From Verrucomicrobia bacterium S94 (lineage in GTDB: Bacteria > Verrucomicrobiota > Kiritimatiellia > Kiritimatiellales > Pontiellaceae): 64,000 bases of DNA. The stretch covers positions 2,542,001 through 2,606,000 of the forward strand of contig CP036201.1 of assembly GCA_004299845.1 (NCBI GenBank), in the 5' to 3' direction. The notes beneath the pieces were generated by a model. That model had not been told where the DNA came from and did no database searches. It saw only the letters and a program-made list of their open reading frames with translations. Positions 52,622-62,430 of this stretch are shown in pieces. The position numbers and the translations under genes are program-made. Position 1 is the first letter of the stretch, and each line of letters begins with the position of its first letter.

Positions 52622-54922
52622 ATGACAACTGAGACACCCGCATTCGATCCCGTTCCTTTCGTATCGAAGGACCTCAATATATCCAGTCGACAGGTCGCTG
52701 CCGTGGCAAAGCTTTTTGCCGAAGGCAACACCGTCCCGTTTATTGCCCGCTATCGTAAAGAAGTGCACGGCAACCTCGACGAAGTACAGATTTCCGACAT
52801 TCAGGAAAAGCTCACCTACTACAACACCCTTGAATCCCGCCGTCAGACCATTCTCAACTCCATTGAGGAACAGGGCAAACTGACGGATGAGCTGAAAAGG
52901 AAAATTGAGCAGTGCCACTCCAAAACCGGGCTTGAAGACCTCTATCTGCCTTACAAACCCAAACGCCGTACCCGCGCGATGATTGCCCGGGAAAAAGGCC
53001 TCGAACCGCTGGCGGAGCTGATTCTCGGTCAGGGAGCTTCCGGCCATGTCGAAACCGAGGCGTCCAGATTCATCAACAAAGAAAAAGAGGTTCTGACCCC
53101 GGAGGATGCGCTTCAGGGTGCGCGTGATATCGTGGCGGAACAGATTGCTGAAAAAGCGGAAATCCGCGCGCTGATTCGCGAAGCCTACTTCAAAACCGGC
53201 ACCATCATTTCCGAACCCGCCCTTTCTTCTGAAAAAGATGAAAACTCAAAATACAAAGACTACTTCGATTTTTCGCAGTCCATTGAAGATATTCCTTCCC
53301 ACCGCTACCTCGCCATCCGCCGGGGCGAAACCGAGGGCGTACTTCGCCGGAAACTGAGCATTGATGCAGAACCGCAAATAGAGCGGATGAAAGAACTGAC
53401 CGGAGCCAACCCCGCCTCACCTTTTTTTCCTGAACTGGAAAAAGCCATACATGATGCTTACAAACGACTGCTCACCACCAGCGTTGAAATCGATGTCTCG
53501 GTTGAAATGAAAATGAAGGCCGACCGCTCGGCAGTGGAAGTCTTCGCCAAAAACCTGCGGAATCTGCTACTGGCCGCTCCGTATGGCGAAAAGGCGGTTA
53601 TCGGCATCGACCCCGGTCTGCGTACCGGATGCAAATGCGTCGCGCTTGATGCCACCGGGAAATACCTCGACACCATCACCATCTATCTCGGACAGGGAGC
53701 GGACAAAGAAAAACAGGCCGGAATCAAACTTGCTGAATTCATTGAAAAACATCAACCGATGGCGATTGCGGTCGGTAATGGAACCGCCGGCCGCGAAACG
53801 GAAGCTTTTGTAAAATCGCTGCTCAAAGATATGCGTTCGAAAATCAGCGTGGTTTCTGTGAGTGAAGCCGGCGCCTCCGTCTATTCCGCCTCACCGATTG
53901 CACGCGAAGAATTTCCCGATCTCGACCTCACCATCCGCGGCGCCATCTCTATTGCCCGACGACTGCAGGACCCGCTGGCCGAACTCGTAAAAGTCGATCC
54001 TAAATCGATCGGCGTCGGCCAGTATCAGCACGACGTTTACCAGCAGCTCCTTAAAGACAAACTCGATGAAGTCGTCGTCAGTTGTGTAAACCACGTCGGA
54101 GTCGAACTCAACACCGCCAGTGCCCCTCTGCTCTCCCGCGTCGCCGGCATCGGCGACAGTCTGGCCAAAAAGATCGTGGCCTACCGCAATGAGCACGGCG
54201 CGTTCAAATCCCGCGAAGAACTGCTGAAGGTTTCCGGTCTCGGGCCCCGCGCCTTCGAGCAGGCCGCCGGATTCCTCCGCGTACGCGGCGGTGATAACCC
54301 GCTCGACGCATCGGCCGTTCATCCGGAACGATATAAACTGGTTGAACAGATTGCCGAAGATCTGGGCGAACCGCTTGAAAAACTGGTCGGGAATGTCGAG
54401 ATCGTGAAAAAGATCAACATAGCCAATTATGTCTCAGAAGAGGTCGGCGAACTGACCCTGAAAGATATCATTGCCGAACTGAACAAACCGGGCCGCGACC
54501 CCCGTGAGCAGTTTGAAGAAGTCGGTTTCCGTGACGATGTCATGGAGATGAAAGACCTTAAAGAAGGAATGGAACTGAAAGGTATTGTGACCAATGTCAC
54601 CGCATTCGGCGCCTTTGTCGATATCGGCGTGCATCAGGATGGGCTGGTTCACATTTCGGAACTCTCCAACCAGTTTGTAAAAGATCCGGCCGACGTGGTG
54701 CAGGCGGGCGACCGCATCAATGTCCGTGTTCTCGAAGTTGACCTGCAGCGCAAACGTATTTCACTTTCCGCGAAAAAGAAAAACGCGCCGAAAAATGCCC
54801 ATGGCCGGAAACCGCGCGGAAATCAGAATCAGCGCCGCAACGCCAACAGACCGCGGAATGATAAAGGCCGGCCCGACAACCGGCCCCGCGGTTTCGTCAA
54901 TAATCCCTTCGCCGACTTATAA
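52622..54922 (+). CDS. tex: RNA-binding transcription accessory protein Tex
   Basis: A 766-residue Tex protein: VAKLFAEGNTVPFIARYRKE at the start, YRKEVHGNLDEVQISDIQEKLTYY, the YqgF-like domain AVIGIDPGLRTGCKCVALD, helix-hairpin-helix ILSRVAGIGDSLAKKIVAYRN, GLGPRAFEQAAGFLRV and an S1 RNA-binding domain near residues 645-715 (GIVTNVTAFGAFVDIGVHQDGLVH). The end is a basic, Asn/Arg-rich tail. Tex family proteins bind RNA and influence transcription and virulence genes. I chose ATG 52622 because AAGAAGGA sits before it; ATG 52610 overlaps that site. Confidence 0.95.
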   Translation: MTTETPAFDPVPFVSKDLNISSRQVAAVAKLFAEGNTVPFIARYRKEVHGNLDEVQISDIQEKLTYYNTLESRRQTILNSIEEQGKLTDELKRKIEQCHSKTGLEDLYLPYKPKRRTRAMIAREKGLEPLAELILGQGASGHVETEASRFINKEKEVLTPEDALQGARDIVAEQIAEKAEIRALIREAYFKTGTIISEPALSSEKDENSKYKDYFDFSQSIEDIPSHRYLAIRRGETEGVLRRKLSIDAEPQIERMKELTGANPASPFFPELEKAIHDAYKRLLTTSVEIDVSVEMKMKADRSAVEVFAKNLRNLLLAAPYGEKAVIGIDPGLRTGCKCVALDATGKYLDTITIYLGQGADKEKQAGIKLAEFIEKHQPMAIAVGNGTAGRETEAFVKSLLKDMRSKISVVSVSEAGASVYSASPIAREEFPDLDLTIRGAISIARRLQDPLAELVKVDPKSIGVGQYQHDVYQQLLKDKLDEVVVSCVNHVGVELNTASAPLLSRVAGIGDSLAKKIVAYRNEHGAFKSREELLKVSGLGPRAFEQAAGFLRVRGGDNPLDASAVHPERYKLVEQIAEDLGEPLEKLVGNVEIVKKINIANYVSEEVGELTLKDIIAELNKPGRDPREQFEEVGFRDDVMEMKDLKEGMELKGIVTNVTAFGAFVDIGVHQDGLVHISELSNQFVKDPADVVQAGDRINVRVLEVDLQRKRISLSAKKKNAPKNAHGRKPRGNQNQRRNANRPRNDKGRPDNRPRGFVNNPFADL

Positions 54923-55025
54923 CTGAAGCGGATCGCCCGGCCGCCTCCCTCCATACCCATAGTTTGACCCCTGCAGGATCCCGTGTCACTATGGGTACAG
55001 GAGCAGAGGCTTCAGGAGGAGTATT

Positions 55026-56066
55026 ATGGACGGATGGGAGTATTTTCGAAGCAACCTGTTGACGCTGGCGGCTATGGCCGCTGCATTCATCGTGGCGGGC
55101 GGAATCATCGCCAGCGCACACCATCTGCTGCTGGGCCGCAGAAAAAATATGGAGCAGGCCCGCCAGTTTCCCCGTCAGATCATTATGGTACTGGTGATCC
55201 TGTTCTGCACCATCGGGATTATTCTTGCACTGCCGGTCAGTGAATCGGCCCGGAATCAGTTAATCGGCCTGCTGGGTATTCTGCTCTCCGGGATGATCGC
55301 CTTTTCTTCGTCATCGGCCATGGCCAATCTCATTGCAGGCTTCCTGCTGCGGATAACCCGGCCGTTCCGCATCGGCGACTTTATCCGGGTGCAGGATCAT
55401 TTCGGGAGGGTATCCGAAATGGGACTTTTCGATACCGAAATTCAGTCGGAAACACGGGAACTCATCCACATTCCCAATGCAGTTCTGGTGCGCAACCCCG
55501 TATCAACGACCCATCGTGCAGGTGCCCTGATCTCGGTGACCCTTTCACTCGGCTATGAACTTGACCATGCCAAGATCGAAAAACTGCTGATTCAATCCGC
55601 CGAACTGAGCGGGCTGAAGGATCCTTTTGTGCACATTATCGAGCTCGGAAACTTTTCGATTTCCTACCGGGTCTCCGGTGTCCTCGAAGAGCTGAAAGGC
55701 ATGATCACGGCGAAATCCCGCCTGCATGCCGAAATTCTCGACACCCTTCACCGTGAAAACATCGAAATCATGTCCCCCGGTTATATGAACCAGCGTCGCC
55801 TTGACGAAAACCGGAAGGCCATACCGCCCTCTGTCTCCGTCGAAACCCCGTCCTCTGCCCCGGCGGCCGAAGAGATCATCTTCGACAAAGCCGAAGAGGC
55901 CGAACGTCAGGAAACTGAAAAGCAAACCTTACAACACAACCTCGAAACGCTGGAACAGGAGCTGAAAACCGCTGAGGGCGATGAAAAGAAAAAGCTCAAA
56001 GCACAGCTTCAGACCCTTTCGCAACGTCTGGATAATCTGAACAAGTCCGAAAACGAAGACCGCTGA
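55026..56066 (+). CDS. MscS-type mechanosensitive channel with coiled-coil tail
   Basis: A 346-residue protein with about four membrane helices (LLTLAAMAAAFIVAGG, IIMVLVILFCTIGIILALP, QLIGLLGILLSGMIAFSSSSAMANLIAGFLLRITRPFRIGDFI), the MscS pore and beta domain (FGRVSEMGLFDTEIQSETRELIHIPNAVLV) and, unlike the two paralogues at 43-46 kb, a Glu/Lys-rich coiled-coil end (residues about 290-345). The pore motif lacks the longer Gly/Ala spacing of copies A and B, so it is a different subtype. AGGAGGAGT precedes the ATG. Confidence 0.88.
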   Translation: MDGWEYFRSNLLTLAAMAAAFIVAGGIIASAHHLLLGRRKNMEQARQFPRQIIMVLVILFCTIGIILALPVSESARNQLIGLLGILLSGMIAFSSSSAMANLIAGFLLRITRPFRIGDFIRVQDHFGRVSEMGLFDTEIQSETRELIHIPNAVLVRNPVSTTHRAGALISVTLSLGYELDHAKIEKLLIQSAELSGLKDPFVHIIELGNFSISYRVSGVLEELKGMITAKSRLHAEILDTLHRENIEIMSPGYMNQRRLDENRKAIPPSVSVETPSSAPAAEEIIFDKAEEAERQETEKQTLQHNLETLEQELKTAEGDEKKKLKAQLQTLSQRLDNLNKSENEDR

Positions 56067-56145
56067 GAACCTGCCCGCCCTTTTGCGGTCACCTTCATGC
56101 CATGTATGAATATATCCAAAGAGCAGAAGCTCATACGAAAAGGGA

Positions 56146-57960
56146 TCAGGATTCCGCTTCTTCCAACGCGCAGGTCCGGTTCATCAGCGCGCGGTTGTAG
56201 GCCGAAATCATATCGTGGCGCGAGATGATTCCGTGCAGCCGGCGCCGGGTTTCGCGATCAACCACCGGCAGCTGTTCAATATTACGATAGCCGATTCTGC
56301 GCATCGCCGTATCCAGATTTTCCTCGGCAAAAACGGTGATAACGTCCGTAGTGGCCAGTTCCTTGACCACAACCAGATCCATCAGGTTGTTCTCGAAAAC
56401 AACATCCATAAAATCCTGTACCGAAATAATCCCGGTCAATTCACCGGCGACGTTGACGAGCGGAAAATTGGTGTGCTGTGTGCGCTGAATAAAATCGGCG
56501 AATTCACGCAACGTCATATTTTCGGGAATGGTCTCAACGTGAGTCTGCATCACTTCACCCACCGTCAGACTCTTCATGATATTGCGCTCTTTCCCCGCCT
56601 CCAAATCAATACCGACACGGGTCAGTTCCACCGTTTCCAGACTCTCTTTTTTCAGATGCCGGGCGATAGCGGTACCGATCACACAGGTCAGCATAATCGG
56701 AATGATCAGCTCATAACTGTCGGTAATTTCAAAAAGCAGAAAAATGGCCGTCATCGGCGCATGAGTTGTAGCTGCAAGAAAAGCCCCCATACCCACCAAC
56801 GCATAGGCTCCCGGAGAAAAAGCCGCCCCCGGTATCAGCACGGCCATCAAATGACCGAAAGCACCACCGGCAACGGCGCCGATAAACAGACACGGCGCAA
56901 AAAGTCCGCCCGGAAGCCCGGACCCAATGGTAACTCCCGTCGCAATCATCTTGGCCAAAACCAGCAGCAACAGCAGATGCCAGGCATACTGACCGGATAA
57001 CACTTCGCCCATAAAATCATACCCGTTACCGAATACCTGCGGCAGAAACAGTCCGATCAATCCCACCACCAGACCGCCCATCACCGGCTTCGCCAGCTTC
57101 GGAAGTCTGGTGGCGTCGATGACATCTTTGATGCGGTAATAGATATTAATAAATACAGCGGCCAGTCCTCCGATAATGAGACCGAGCAGCAGATAGAGCC
57201 CCAGCTCCCAATAACTCTCCATCGTGTACGCCTGCACCACAAGCTCGGAGCTGTTGCCCAGCATCGCCCGCGAAAGTACCGTGGCAATACCGCTGGCAAT
57301 TACGATCTGGGTGAAACTGACCACCTCAAACGACGAAAGCAGAACAATCTCAGTCGCAAAAAAAACACCGGCAATCGGTGCATTGAAAGTGGCGGCCACT
57401 CCGGCCGCAGCGCCGCAGGCCACCAGAACTTTAAGCTGGGAACCGCGAATTTTAAACAGTCGGCCGAGCTGGCTGCCGATGGTGCCGCAGATGACAGCAA
57501 TCGGCCCTTCCTGACCGGCACTGCCGCCGGTACCCAGCGTAATAGCCGCCGCCAGACCTCGGGTAAACAGCGGTCTAAACGGAAGTTTGGCCCCTTTAAG
57601 ATTCACGTTTACCAGAAAGCCGGCAAAACCGCCTTTGAGATCTTTCCCGAAAAAGATCCACATCGGAATCATCAGCAGCCCGCCGATCACCGGCATGAAC
57701 ACAACCAGCAGCCGTCTTAAATTCCACTCCTCTAAACTGATATCAAACAGCATCGAGGACTGTTCAACCACCAGCCAGTGAAACAGCTCAATGGTTTTAC
57801 GGAACAGATAATTACCGAGTCCTCCGAGCAACCCGATAACTACGGCCAGCAGGGTCGCGAATGTGTTGTCGCTGATATTAAATCGATTCAGTGCAGCCCG
57901 GGTATTCTGATACAGCTTGCGTGAAAAAAAAATACGAACTCTCTGTCTGATTGCTGCCAC
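56146..57960 (-). CDS. ClC-type chloride channel/antiporter with CBS domains
   Basis: A 604-residue protein. The ClC core has GTGGSAGQEGPIAVICGTIGSQLGRLFKIRG (selectivity region) and GSGLPGGLFAPCLFIGAVAGGAFGHLM, with about 16 hydrophobic segments in residues 30-430. From about residue 470 two CBS domains follow (VGEVMQTHVETIPENMTLREFADFIQRTQHTNFPLV and ATTDVITVFAEENLDTAMRRIGYRNIEQLPVVDRE), often nucleotide sensors. ClC proteins carry chloride or exchange it for protons, and can help in acid or osmotic stress. The 264 bp upstream, to 58224, hold no gene I can support. Confidence 0.93.
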   Translation of the reverse strand: MAAIRQRVRIFFSRKLYQNTRAALNRFNISDNTFATLLAVVIGLLGGLGNYLFRKTIELFHWLVVEQSSMLFDISLEEWNLRRLLVVFMPVIGGLLMIPMWIFFGKDLKGGFAGFLVNVNLKGAKLPFRPLFTRGLAAAITLGTGGSAGQEGPIAVICGTIGSQLGRLFKIRGSQLKVLVACGAAAGVAATFNAPIAGVFFATEIVLLSSFEVVSFTQIVIASGIATVLSRAMLGNSSELVVQAYTMESYWELGLYLLLGLIIGGLAAVFINIYYRIKDVIDATRLPKLAKPVMGGLVVGLIGLFLPQVFGNGYDFMGEVLSGQYAWHLLLLLVLAKMIATGVTIGSGLPGGLFAPCLFIGAVAGGAFGHLMAVLIPGAAFSPGAYALVGMGAFLAATTHAPMTAIFLLFEITDSYELIIPIMLTCVIGTAIARHLKKESLETVELTRVGIDLEAGKERNIMKSLTVGEVMQTHVETIPENMTLREFADFIQRTQHTNFPLVNVAGELTGIISVQDFMDVVFENNLMDLVVVKELATTDVITVFAEENLDTAMRRIGYRNIEQLPVVDRETRRRLHGIISRHDMISAYNRALMNRTCALEEAES

Positions 57961-58224
57961 GGAATCGACCTCTGCTGTCTACAGTGCCGAGGCGTTGAAA
58001 ACGGCCTTTATTCAAGGCACTGTCTAAATGGTTGATAAATCACTTTTCAGGCGATGGAACGAACGCTCCGAAAAACCGGCCCGAAAAACGGTACGTGGCG
58101 AAACATCTACTCCAAGGCCGGGGTTGTGTCAAGATTGGGAAGAGTCCCCGTTCCGTCCGGAAAACTCTCCCCTCGGCACAGACCATGCGTTTATCAAAAA
58201 CCAGGCAGCACCTCTCGGTGTACA

Positions 58225-58767
58225 TTAAAGCAGTAAACCGGCACGCACTTCATCGGAAAGGTTCGGACTGCCGCATTCTGCAATAACCCTGAGCGCAAAT
58301 TCAAAGGCCGTCCCCGGCCCCTGGCTTGTGATCAGATGCCCGTCGACCACCACAGGGTCGCTTACCGGCTGCACATTCGGCGGCAGATTCTTCTCTACAC
58401 CGGGATAGCAGGTGAACGTCTTTCCTTCCAGTACTCCGGCTTCATTCAACGCCAATGCCGCGGCGCAGATGCAACCGAACCATTTTCCGGCGGCGTCAAA
58501 ATCCTTCAGGGCCTGCTGCACACCTGCGTGCTTCATAAACGCTTCCGTCCCGCCGAAACCGCCCGGCAGCAGCAATACATCGAATTCGGCCGGATGAATA
58601 TCATCCCATATCATATCTCCCACCAGTTTAACGCCGCGCGACGCCTCAACGGTACCGGGAGTCAGACTCGCCACGGTAACATTGAATTCCGCCCGGCGCA
58701 GCGTATCAATAATAATGACAGCTTCCATCTCTTCGGAACCGTTAGCAACAGGTACAAGTACATTCAT
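58225..58767 (-). CDS. DJ-1/PfpI family protein
   Basis: A 180-residue protein of the DJ-1/ThiJ type: NVLVPVANGSEEMEAVIIIDTLRRAEFNVTVASL with the conserved Glu (GSEEMEAV), the VLLLPGGFGGTEAF segment and FGCICAAALALNEAG, with the nucleophile-elbow Cys, then GPGTAFEFALRVIAE. Members include human DJ-1 and E. coli YajL, which protect against oxidative or carbonyl stress; the exact chemistry here cannot be read from sequence. GGAGGTAAAC precedes the ATG. Confidence 0.9.
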   Translation of the reverse strand: MNVLVPVANGSEEMEAVIIIDTLRRAEFNVTVASLTPGTVEASRGVKLVGDMIWDDIHPAEFDVLLLPGGFGGTEAFMKHAGVQQALKDFDAAGKWFGCICAAALALNEAGVLEGKTFTCYPGVEKNLPPNVQPVSDPVVVDGHLITSQGPGTAFEFALRVIAECGSPNLSDEVRAGLLL

Positions 58768-58831
58768 GTTTACCTCCGTTTATGATATGCAACCACACAC
58801 AACCGCGCATTCATACTTCACGGTTCATACA

Positions 58832-59565
58832 TCACTCAATGACTTTTCTCAGTTCGTCGACAACTTGATCACGGATGGATGCTGCAACAGGTTCATCAAA
58901 CGTTTCCTGTAGCACTTCCGTAAGTTTTTCACCTTTACAGACCACCACACCGTTTACATTCATGATGTCTTCCGGAAGTCCGGTTTTTAAAAAACAGAGC
59001 ACAGAATGGACCGGAAGATCCCCGCATCCGGCATCATCGATAAAACGGATCAACTCGGCAGCTGCGTCCTTCACCTGTCTGAGCGGCGGCCTGCCGGGTT
59101 CTTTACCGCCGGGAAAAACCAGCCGCCCCTCCTTAAACTCCACCGAACCCTGCCAGTTCTTTGTTTCCACCACAAAAATGCCGGTCGGTGCCACGATAAT
59201 GTGATCAAAGTTATGTTTTCCGCCCAGGCGGAGCCCATTAAACACCGTGTAATTTGATGGAAGAAAAGCCAGTTCGTGTGCCACCCACTCTTCCCCTTCG
59301 CCCCTTTCAGAAAATGGCCCAGCCGGCGCTCGCCCCATGCCAGCAGAATGGCGGTTCCTACGGCCAGAAGAAAAAAGAGAACGCCGACAGAGGATACACT
59401 CAGATAAGGAGCAGGAAACCAGGCGCGCAGCAGATAGCCGGTAACAAAGCAGATCACCAACAGCGGCCAGAACGCACGTAACAGACCCAGAACACGCGGC
59501 TCTTCACCGGGACTTCCATAGACCCGGGCAAACTGCGCACTTAACGATTTATCAGGAATTTCCAT
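58832..59565 (-). CDS. Membrane protein with NERD (nuclease-related) domain (frameshift)
   Basis: Two frames join into about 244 residues. The first part has two hydrophobic helices (ALLRAFWPLLVICFVTGYLL-like and YLSVSSVGVLFFLLAVGTAILLA). The second frame holds the NERD domain: EGEEWVAHELAFLPSNYTVFNGL, HNFDHIIVAPTGIFVVETKNWQG, the IDHVVV...VETKNW nuclease-fold motif, then a helical tail. The frame break lies at the GGGG run read from 59304 to 59301; one more G gives LKGGEGEEW. NERD proteins are linked to DNA processing, but most are uncharacterised. Frame break is probably an assembly error. Confidence 0.78.
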
Positions 59566-59688
59566 ACGTCGTGACCATAGGCGATCGGATGGAGTGACGC
59601 AATCGAAGATCGGATTAAGCTTATTTTTACTCGTCCGGAACCCCCGGGAAAGTTATGAAGAAGCCTATTTAACGGAAGGATGAACATC

Positions 59689-60648
59689 ATGGGAAACGGA
59701 ACCTGCTGCACGCCCGGCGGAAAACGCTGCGGATGTGATGAAGGCCACCTCGGCAAACCCTTTCAACGGATTTCTACAGGATCAACCGATCATATGGTGC
59801 GCCTTGAAGGCGGCGTGTTCCTAATGGGGACCGATGATTCCATCGGTTACCCTGAGGATGGCGAAGGTCCCGTCCGGGAGGTCTCGCTTGATCCGTTTTA
59901 TATCGATCAATATGCCGTCACCAATGCGGACTTTCAACGGTTCACCGAAGCCACCGGCTATGAAACCGACGCCGAGAAATTCGGATTTTCCTTTGTCTTT
60001 CACCTTCTGCTGCCCCCCAGTCTCAAACACACACTCGACCTGCTCGGCCGCAGCGTAACAGGCCTCGAATGGTGGTATAATGTAGAAGGTGCCGACTGGG
60101 CGCATCCGTTCGGACCGGATTCTGATTTAGAGGGATTGGAAAACCACCCGGTCACTCATGTTTCCTACCGTGATGCCCTCGCCTATTGCGAATGGGCCGG
60201 GAAGCGGCTGCCGACCGAAGCCGAAATGGAATATGCCGCCCGCGGCGGACTGGAAGGGAAACGCTATGTCTGGGGCGATGAGCTGATGCCGGAAGGAAAA
60301 CACAGATGCAATATTTTTCAGGGCAAGTTTCCGAAATACAATTCCGGCGAAGACGGCTATATCGGTACCGCACCGGTCGATGCCTTTGAACCCAACGGCT
60401 ACGGACTCTACAATATGGCCGGCAATGTCTGGGAATGGGTATTTGACTGGTGGAGTCCCGACTTTCATATTAACGGACCTCGTGAAAATCCAACCGGACC
60501 GCCAACCGGAGACCGCCGCGTTAACCGCGGAGGTTCCTACCTCTGCCACGAATCCTACTGCAACCGTTACCGCGTCGCCGCCCGAACCTCCAACACCCCC
60601 GATTCCTCTACCGGCAATCTCGGTTTCCGCTGTGTGCGGGACATCTAA
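59689..60648 (+). CDS. Formylglycine-generating enzyme (sulfatase-modifying factor)
   Basis: A 319-residue FGE. The start carries a Cys-rich motif (CCTPGGKRCGC); the core has GGVFLMGTDDSIGYPEDGEGPVREVSLDPFYIDQYAVTNADF and VTHVSYRDALAYCEWAGKRLPTEAEMEYAARGG. The end shows RGGSYLCHESYCNRYRVAARTSNTPDSSTGNLGFRC, which holds both catalytic Cys residues (the C in YLC and in SYC), so it should convert the Cys or Ser of sulfatases into formylglycine. No sulfatase gene lies in the window. ATG 59689 has AAGGATGAACATC; an upstream ATG at 59680 overlaps that site. Confidence 0.92.
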   Translation: MGNGTCCTPGGKRCGCDEGHLGKPFQRISTGSTDHMVRLEGGVFLMGTDDSIGYPEDGEGPVREVSLDPFYIDQYAVTNADFQRFTEATGYETDAEKFGFSFVFHLLLPPSLKHTLDLLGRSVTGLEWWYNVEGADWAHPFGPDSDLEGLENHPVTHVSYRDALAYCEWAGKRLPTEAEMEYAARGGLEGKRYVWGDELMPEGKHRCNIFQGKFPKYNSGEDGYIGTAPVDAFEPNGYGLYNMAGNVWEWVFDWWSPDFHINGPRENPTGPPTGDRRVNRGGSYLCHESYCNRYRVAARTSNTPDSSTGNLGFRCVRDI

Positions 60649-60660
60649 AAGAAATGACGT

Positions 60661-60675
60661 TTCCCATACTTGGAA
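60661..60675. repeat. TTCCA-N5-TGGAA palindrome, copy 8 (one mismatch)
   Basis: TTCCCATACTTGGAA: the fifth base differs. It lies between the convergent FGE stop (60648) and dapB stop (60730), unlike the upstream-located copies. Confidence 0.6.
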
Positions 60676-60729
60676 ACGCCTTTCTGAATCCGCAGGAACG
60701 GAAGCTCCCGATTACAGACCCCGCTTTAT

Positions 60730-61551
60730 TTAAATGCCCAGAACATGCTTCATGGCATCTTTCATCGTGTAGAGCTTTGCTTCCTTACCCGCAATCCATA
60801 ACGCAGCCTGTAGGGCACCGATGGCAAAAACATCGCGGCTCGTTGCACGGTGCGACAATTCCAGCTGCTCACCCACTCCGGCAAACATCACCGTGTGGTC
60901 GCCCACAATATCGCCGCCGCGGATCGCATGAAAACCGATCTCTTTTTCCGGCCGCTCGCCCGGCATACCGGTACGCCCGTCAACCTGCGTTTCTTTAAGA
61001 TCCCAGCCGTACCCATCCGCCGCCGCCTGTCCCAGCATCAGTGCTGTGCCGCTCGGCGCATCCTTTTTCTGGTTATGATGGCTTTCAATAACTTCAATGT
61101 CGTACCCTTTGTCTTTCAGTGACCGGGCACCAAGCTCAACCAGGTGGCAGAGCAGATTAATGCCCATGCTCATATTGCCGGAAAGTACAACCGGTGTTTT
61201 TTCCGCCGCCGCGTAAACGGCGGCCAGCTCTTCCTCGTTCAATCCCGTGGTTCCAATCACCCAGGCCGTACCCCATTCCGCAATATGCGCCGCATTTCCT
61301 GCGGTTCCGACATGCGAAGAAAAATCGATGATCACATCGGCATCCGGTCCGACCTCCTCAAGGTTTCCGGTCACATTGACCCCCGCCGGTTTACTGCCCG
61401 CCACCAAACCGGCATCCTTTCCATGGTCGGCTTCCCACAGATCAACAGCACCAACGAGTTCCAACCCCTGAACCTTTTCCTCCAGAATACAGCGGATCAG
61501 CGCTTTCCCCATGCGCCCGCAGGCTCCTTGAATTACAACTTTTACTGACAT
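60730..61551 (-). CDS. dapB: 4-hydroxy-tetrahydrodipicolinate reductase
   Basis: A 273-residue enzyme: VVIQGACGRMGKALIRCIL (NAD(P) site), DVIIDFSSH, SHHNQKKDAPSGTALML (catalytic HHxxKxDAPSGTA region) and GIHAIRGGDIVGDHTVMFAG. It reduces the DapA product on the way to diaminopimelate and lysine, essential for most peptidoglycans. Its start overlaps the dapA stop by one base (TAATG), so the two are coupled. Length is normal. Confidence 0.96.
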   Translation of the reverse strand: MSVKVVIQGACGRMGKALIRCILEEKVQGLELVGAVDLWEADHGKDAGLVAGSKPAGVNVTGNLEEVGPDADVIIDFSSHVGTAGNAAHIAEWGTAWVIGTTGLNEEELAAVYAAAEKTPVVLSGNMSMGINLLCHLVELGARSLKDKGYDIEVIESHHNQKKDAPSGTALMLGQAAADGYGWDLKETQVDGRTGMPGERPEKEIGFHAIRGGDIVGDHTVMFAGVGEQLELSHRATSRDVFAIGALQAALWIAGKEAKLYTMKDAMKHVLGI

Positions 61552-62420
61552 TACAACACTCCTGCAGCTTCAAGCGTTGCCCGCAGCACCGCTTTGTTTT
61601 CATCCGTCGTCGCACACATCGGCAGACGATAGGTTTCCTCAATCAAACCCTTCATAGCCATTGCGGCCTTAATCGGAATCGGATTGGTATCAATAAACAG
61701 ATCATCGAAGACCTTTGCATATTGATCATGCAGTGCCTGCGCCTCTTCATATTGTCCATTCAGCGCAGCAGCCACCAACGCCGACACTTCTGCCGGTATG
61801 ATATTGGAAGCCACGGAAATGACGCCGAGCGCACCTTCTTTTATCATCGGCAATGCAAGCGAATCATCGCCGGACAGCACTTCAATATCACACCGTTTTT
61901 TAATATCGGTAACACGCTGTACCGAGCCCGCCGCCTCCTTTACGGAAACAATATGCTCATGTTCTGCCAGCTCGACCACCACTTCCAATGGAATTTCCAG
62001 CGCAGACCGCCCCGGCACATTATAAAGAACCACCGGAACTCCGAGATCGGCCACGGCCGAAAAATGCTGAATCAGGCCGGAGTTGTTCGGCTTGTTATAA
62101 TACGGCGTTACCTGCAGCGTACCATCAATTCCGAATTCCTTTGCAGCCGCTGTAAGTTCAATCGCTTCCGCCGTGGAATTAGCACCGGTACCCGCCATAA
62201 TTTTTACCCGGCCGGCCGCAACCTCCGCTGCAGTCTTAATGACCTGAAGATGCTCTTTGGTATTGAGTGTCGGCGATTCCCCGGTGGTTCCTACCGGAAC
62301 GATACCGGAAACGCCGCCTTCGATATTAAACTCAACCAGTTCGGCAAGTTTATCGAAGTCAACCTCACCCGTTACTGTAAACGGTGTGACCAGTGCGGTA
62401 TAAACTCCTGTAAAATACAT
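61551..62420 (-). CDS. dapA: 4-hydroxy-tetrahydrodipicolinate synthase
   Basis: A 289-residue class I aldolase: GTTGESPTLNTKEH, VTPYYNKPNNSGLI (Tyr), IVSVKEAAGSVQ with the Schiff-base Lys and VLSGDDSLALPMI. It condenses pyruvate with aspartate semialdehyde, the first lysine/diaminopimelate step. The ATG at 62420 was chosen for GGAGAGGGCT before it; an in-frame start at 62441 adds seven residues (MRRKERA) that look unrelated. The lysA stop is 10 bp upstream. Confidence 0.96.
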   Translation of the reverse strand: MYFTGVYTALVTPFTVTGEVDFDKLAELVEFNIEGGVSGIVPVGTTGESPTLNTKEHLQVIKTAAEVAAGRVKIMAGTGANSTAEAIELTAAAKEFGIDGTLQVTPYYNKPNNSGLIQHFSAVADLGVPVVLYNVPGRSALEIPLEVVVELAEHEHIVSVKEAAGSVQRVTDIKKRCDIEVLSGDDSLALPMIKEGALGVISVASNIIPAEVSALVAAALNGQYEEAQALHDQYAKVFDDLFIDTNPIPIKAAMAMKGLIEETYRLPMCATTDENKAVLRATLEAAGVL

Positions 62421-62430
62421 AGCCCTCTCC

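Noticed and set aside
58028-58224. Several short frames on both strands downstream of the ClC start
   Set aside because: They overlap each other on both strands, have no ribosome sites and no membrane or domain pattern; the region looks non-coding.
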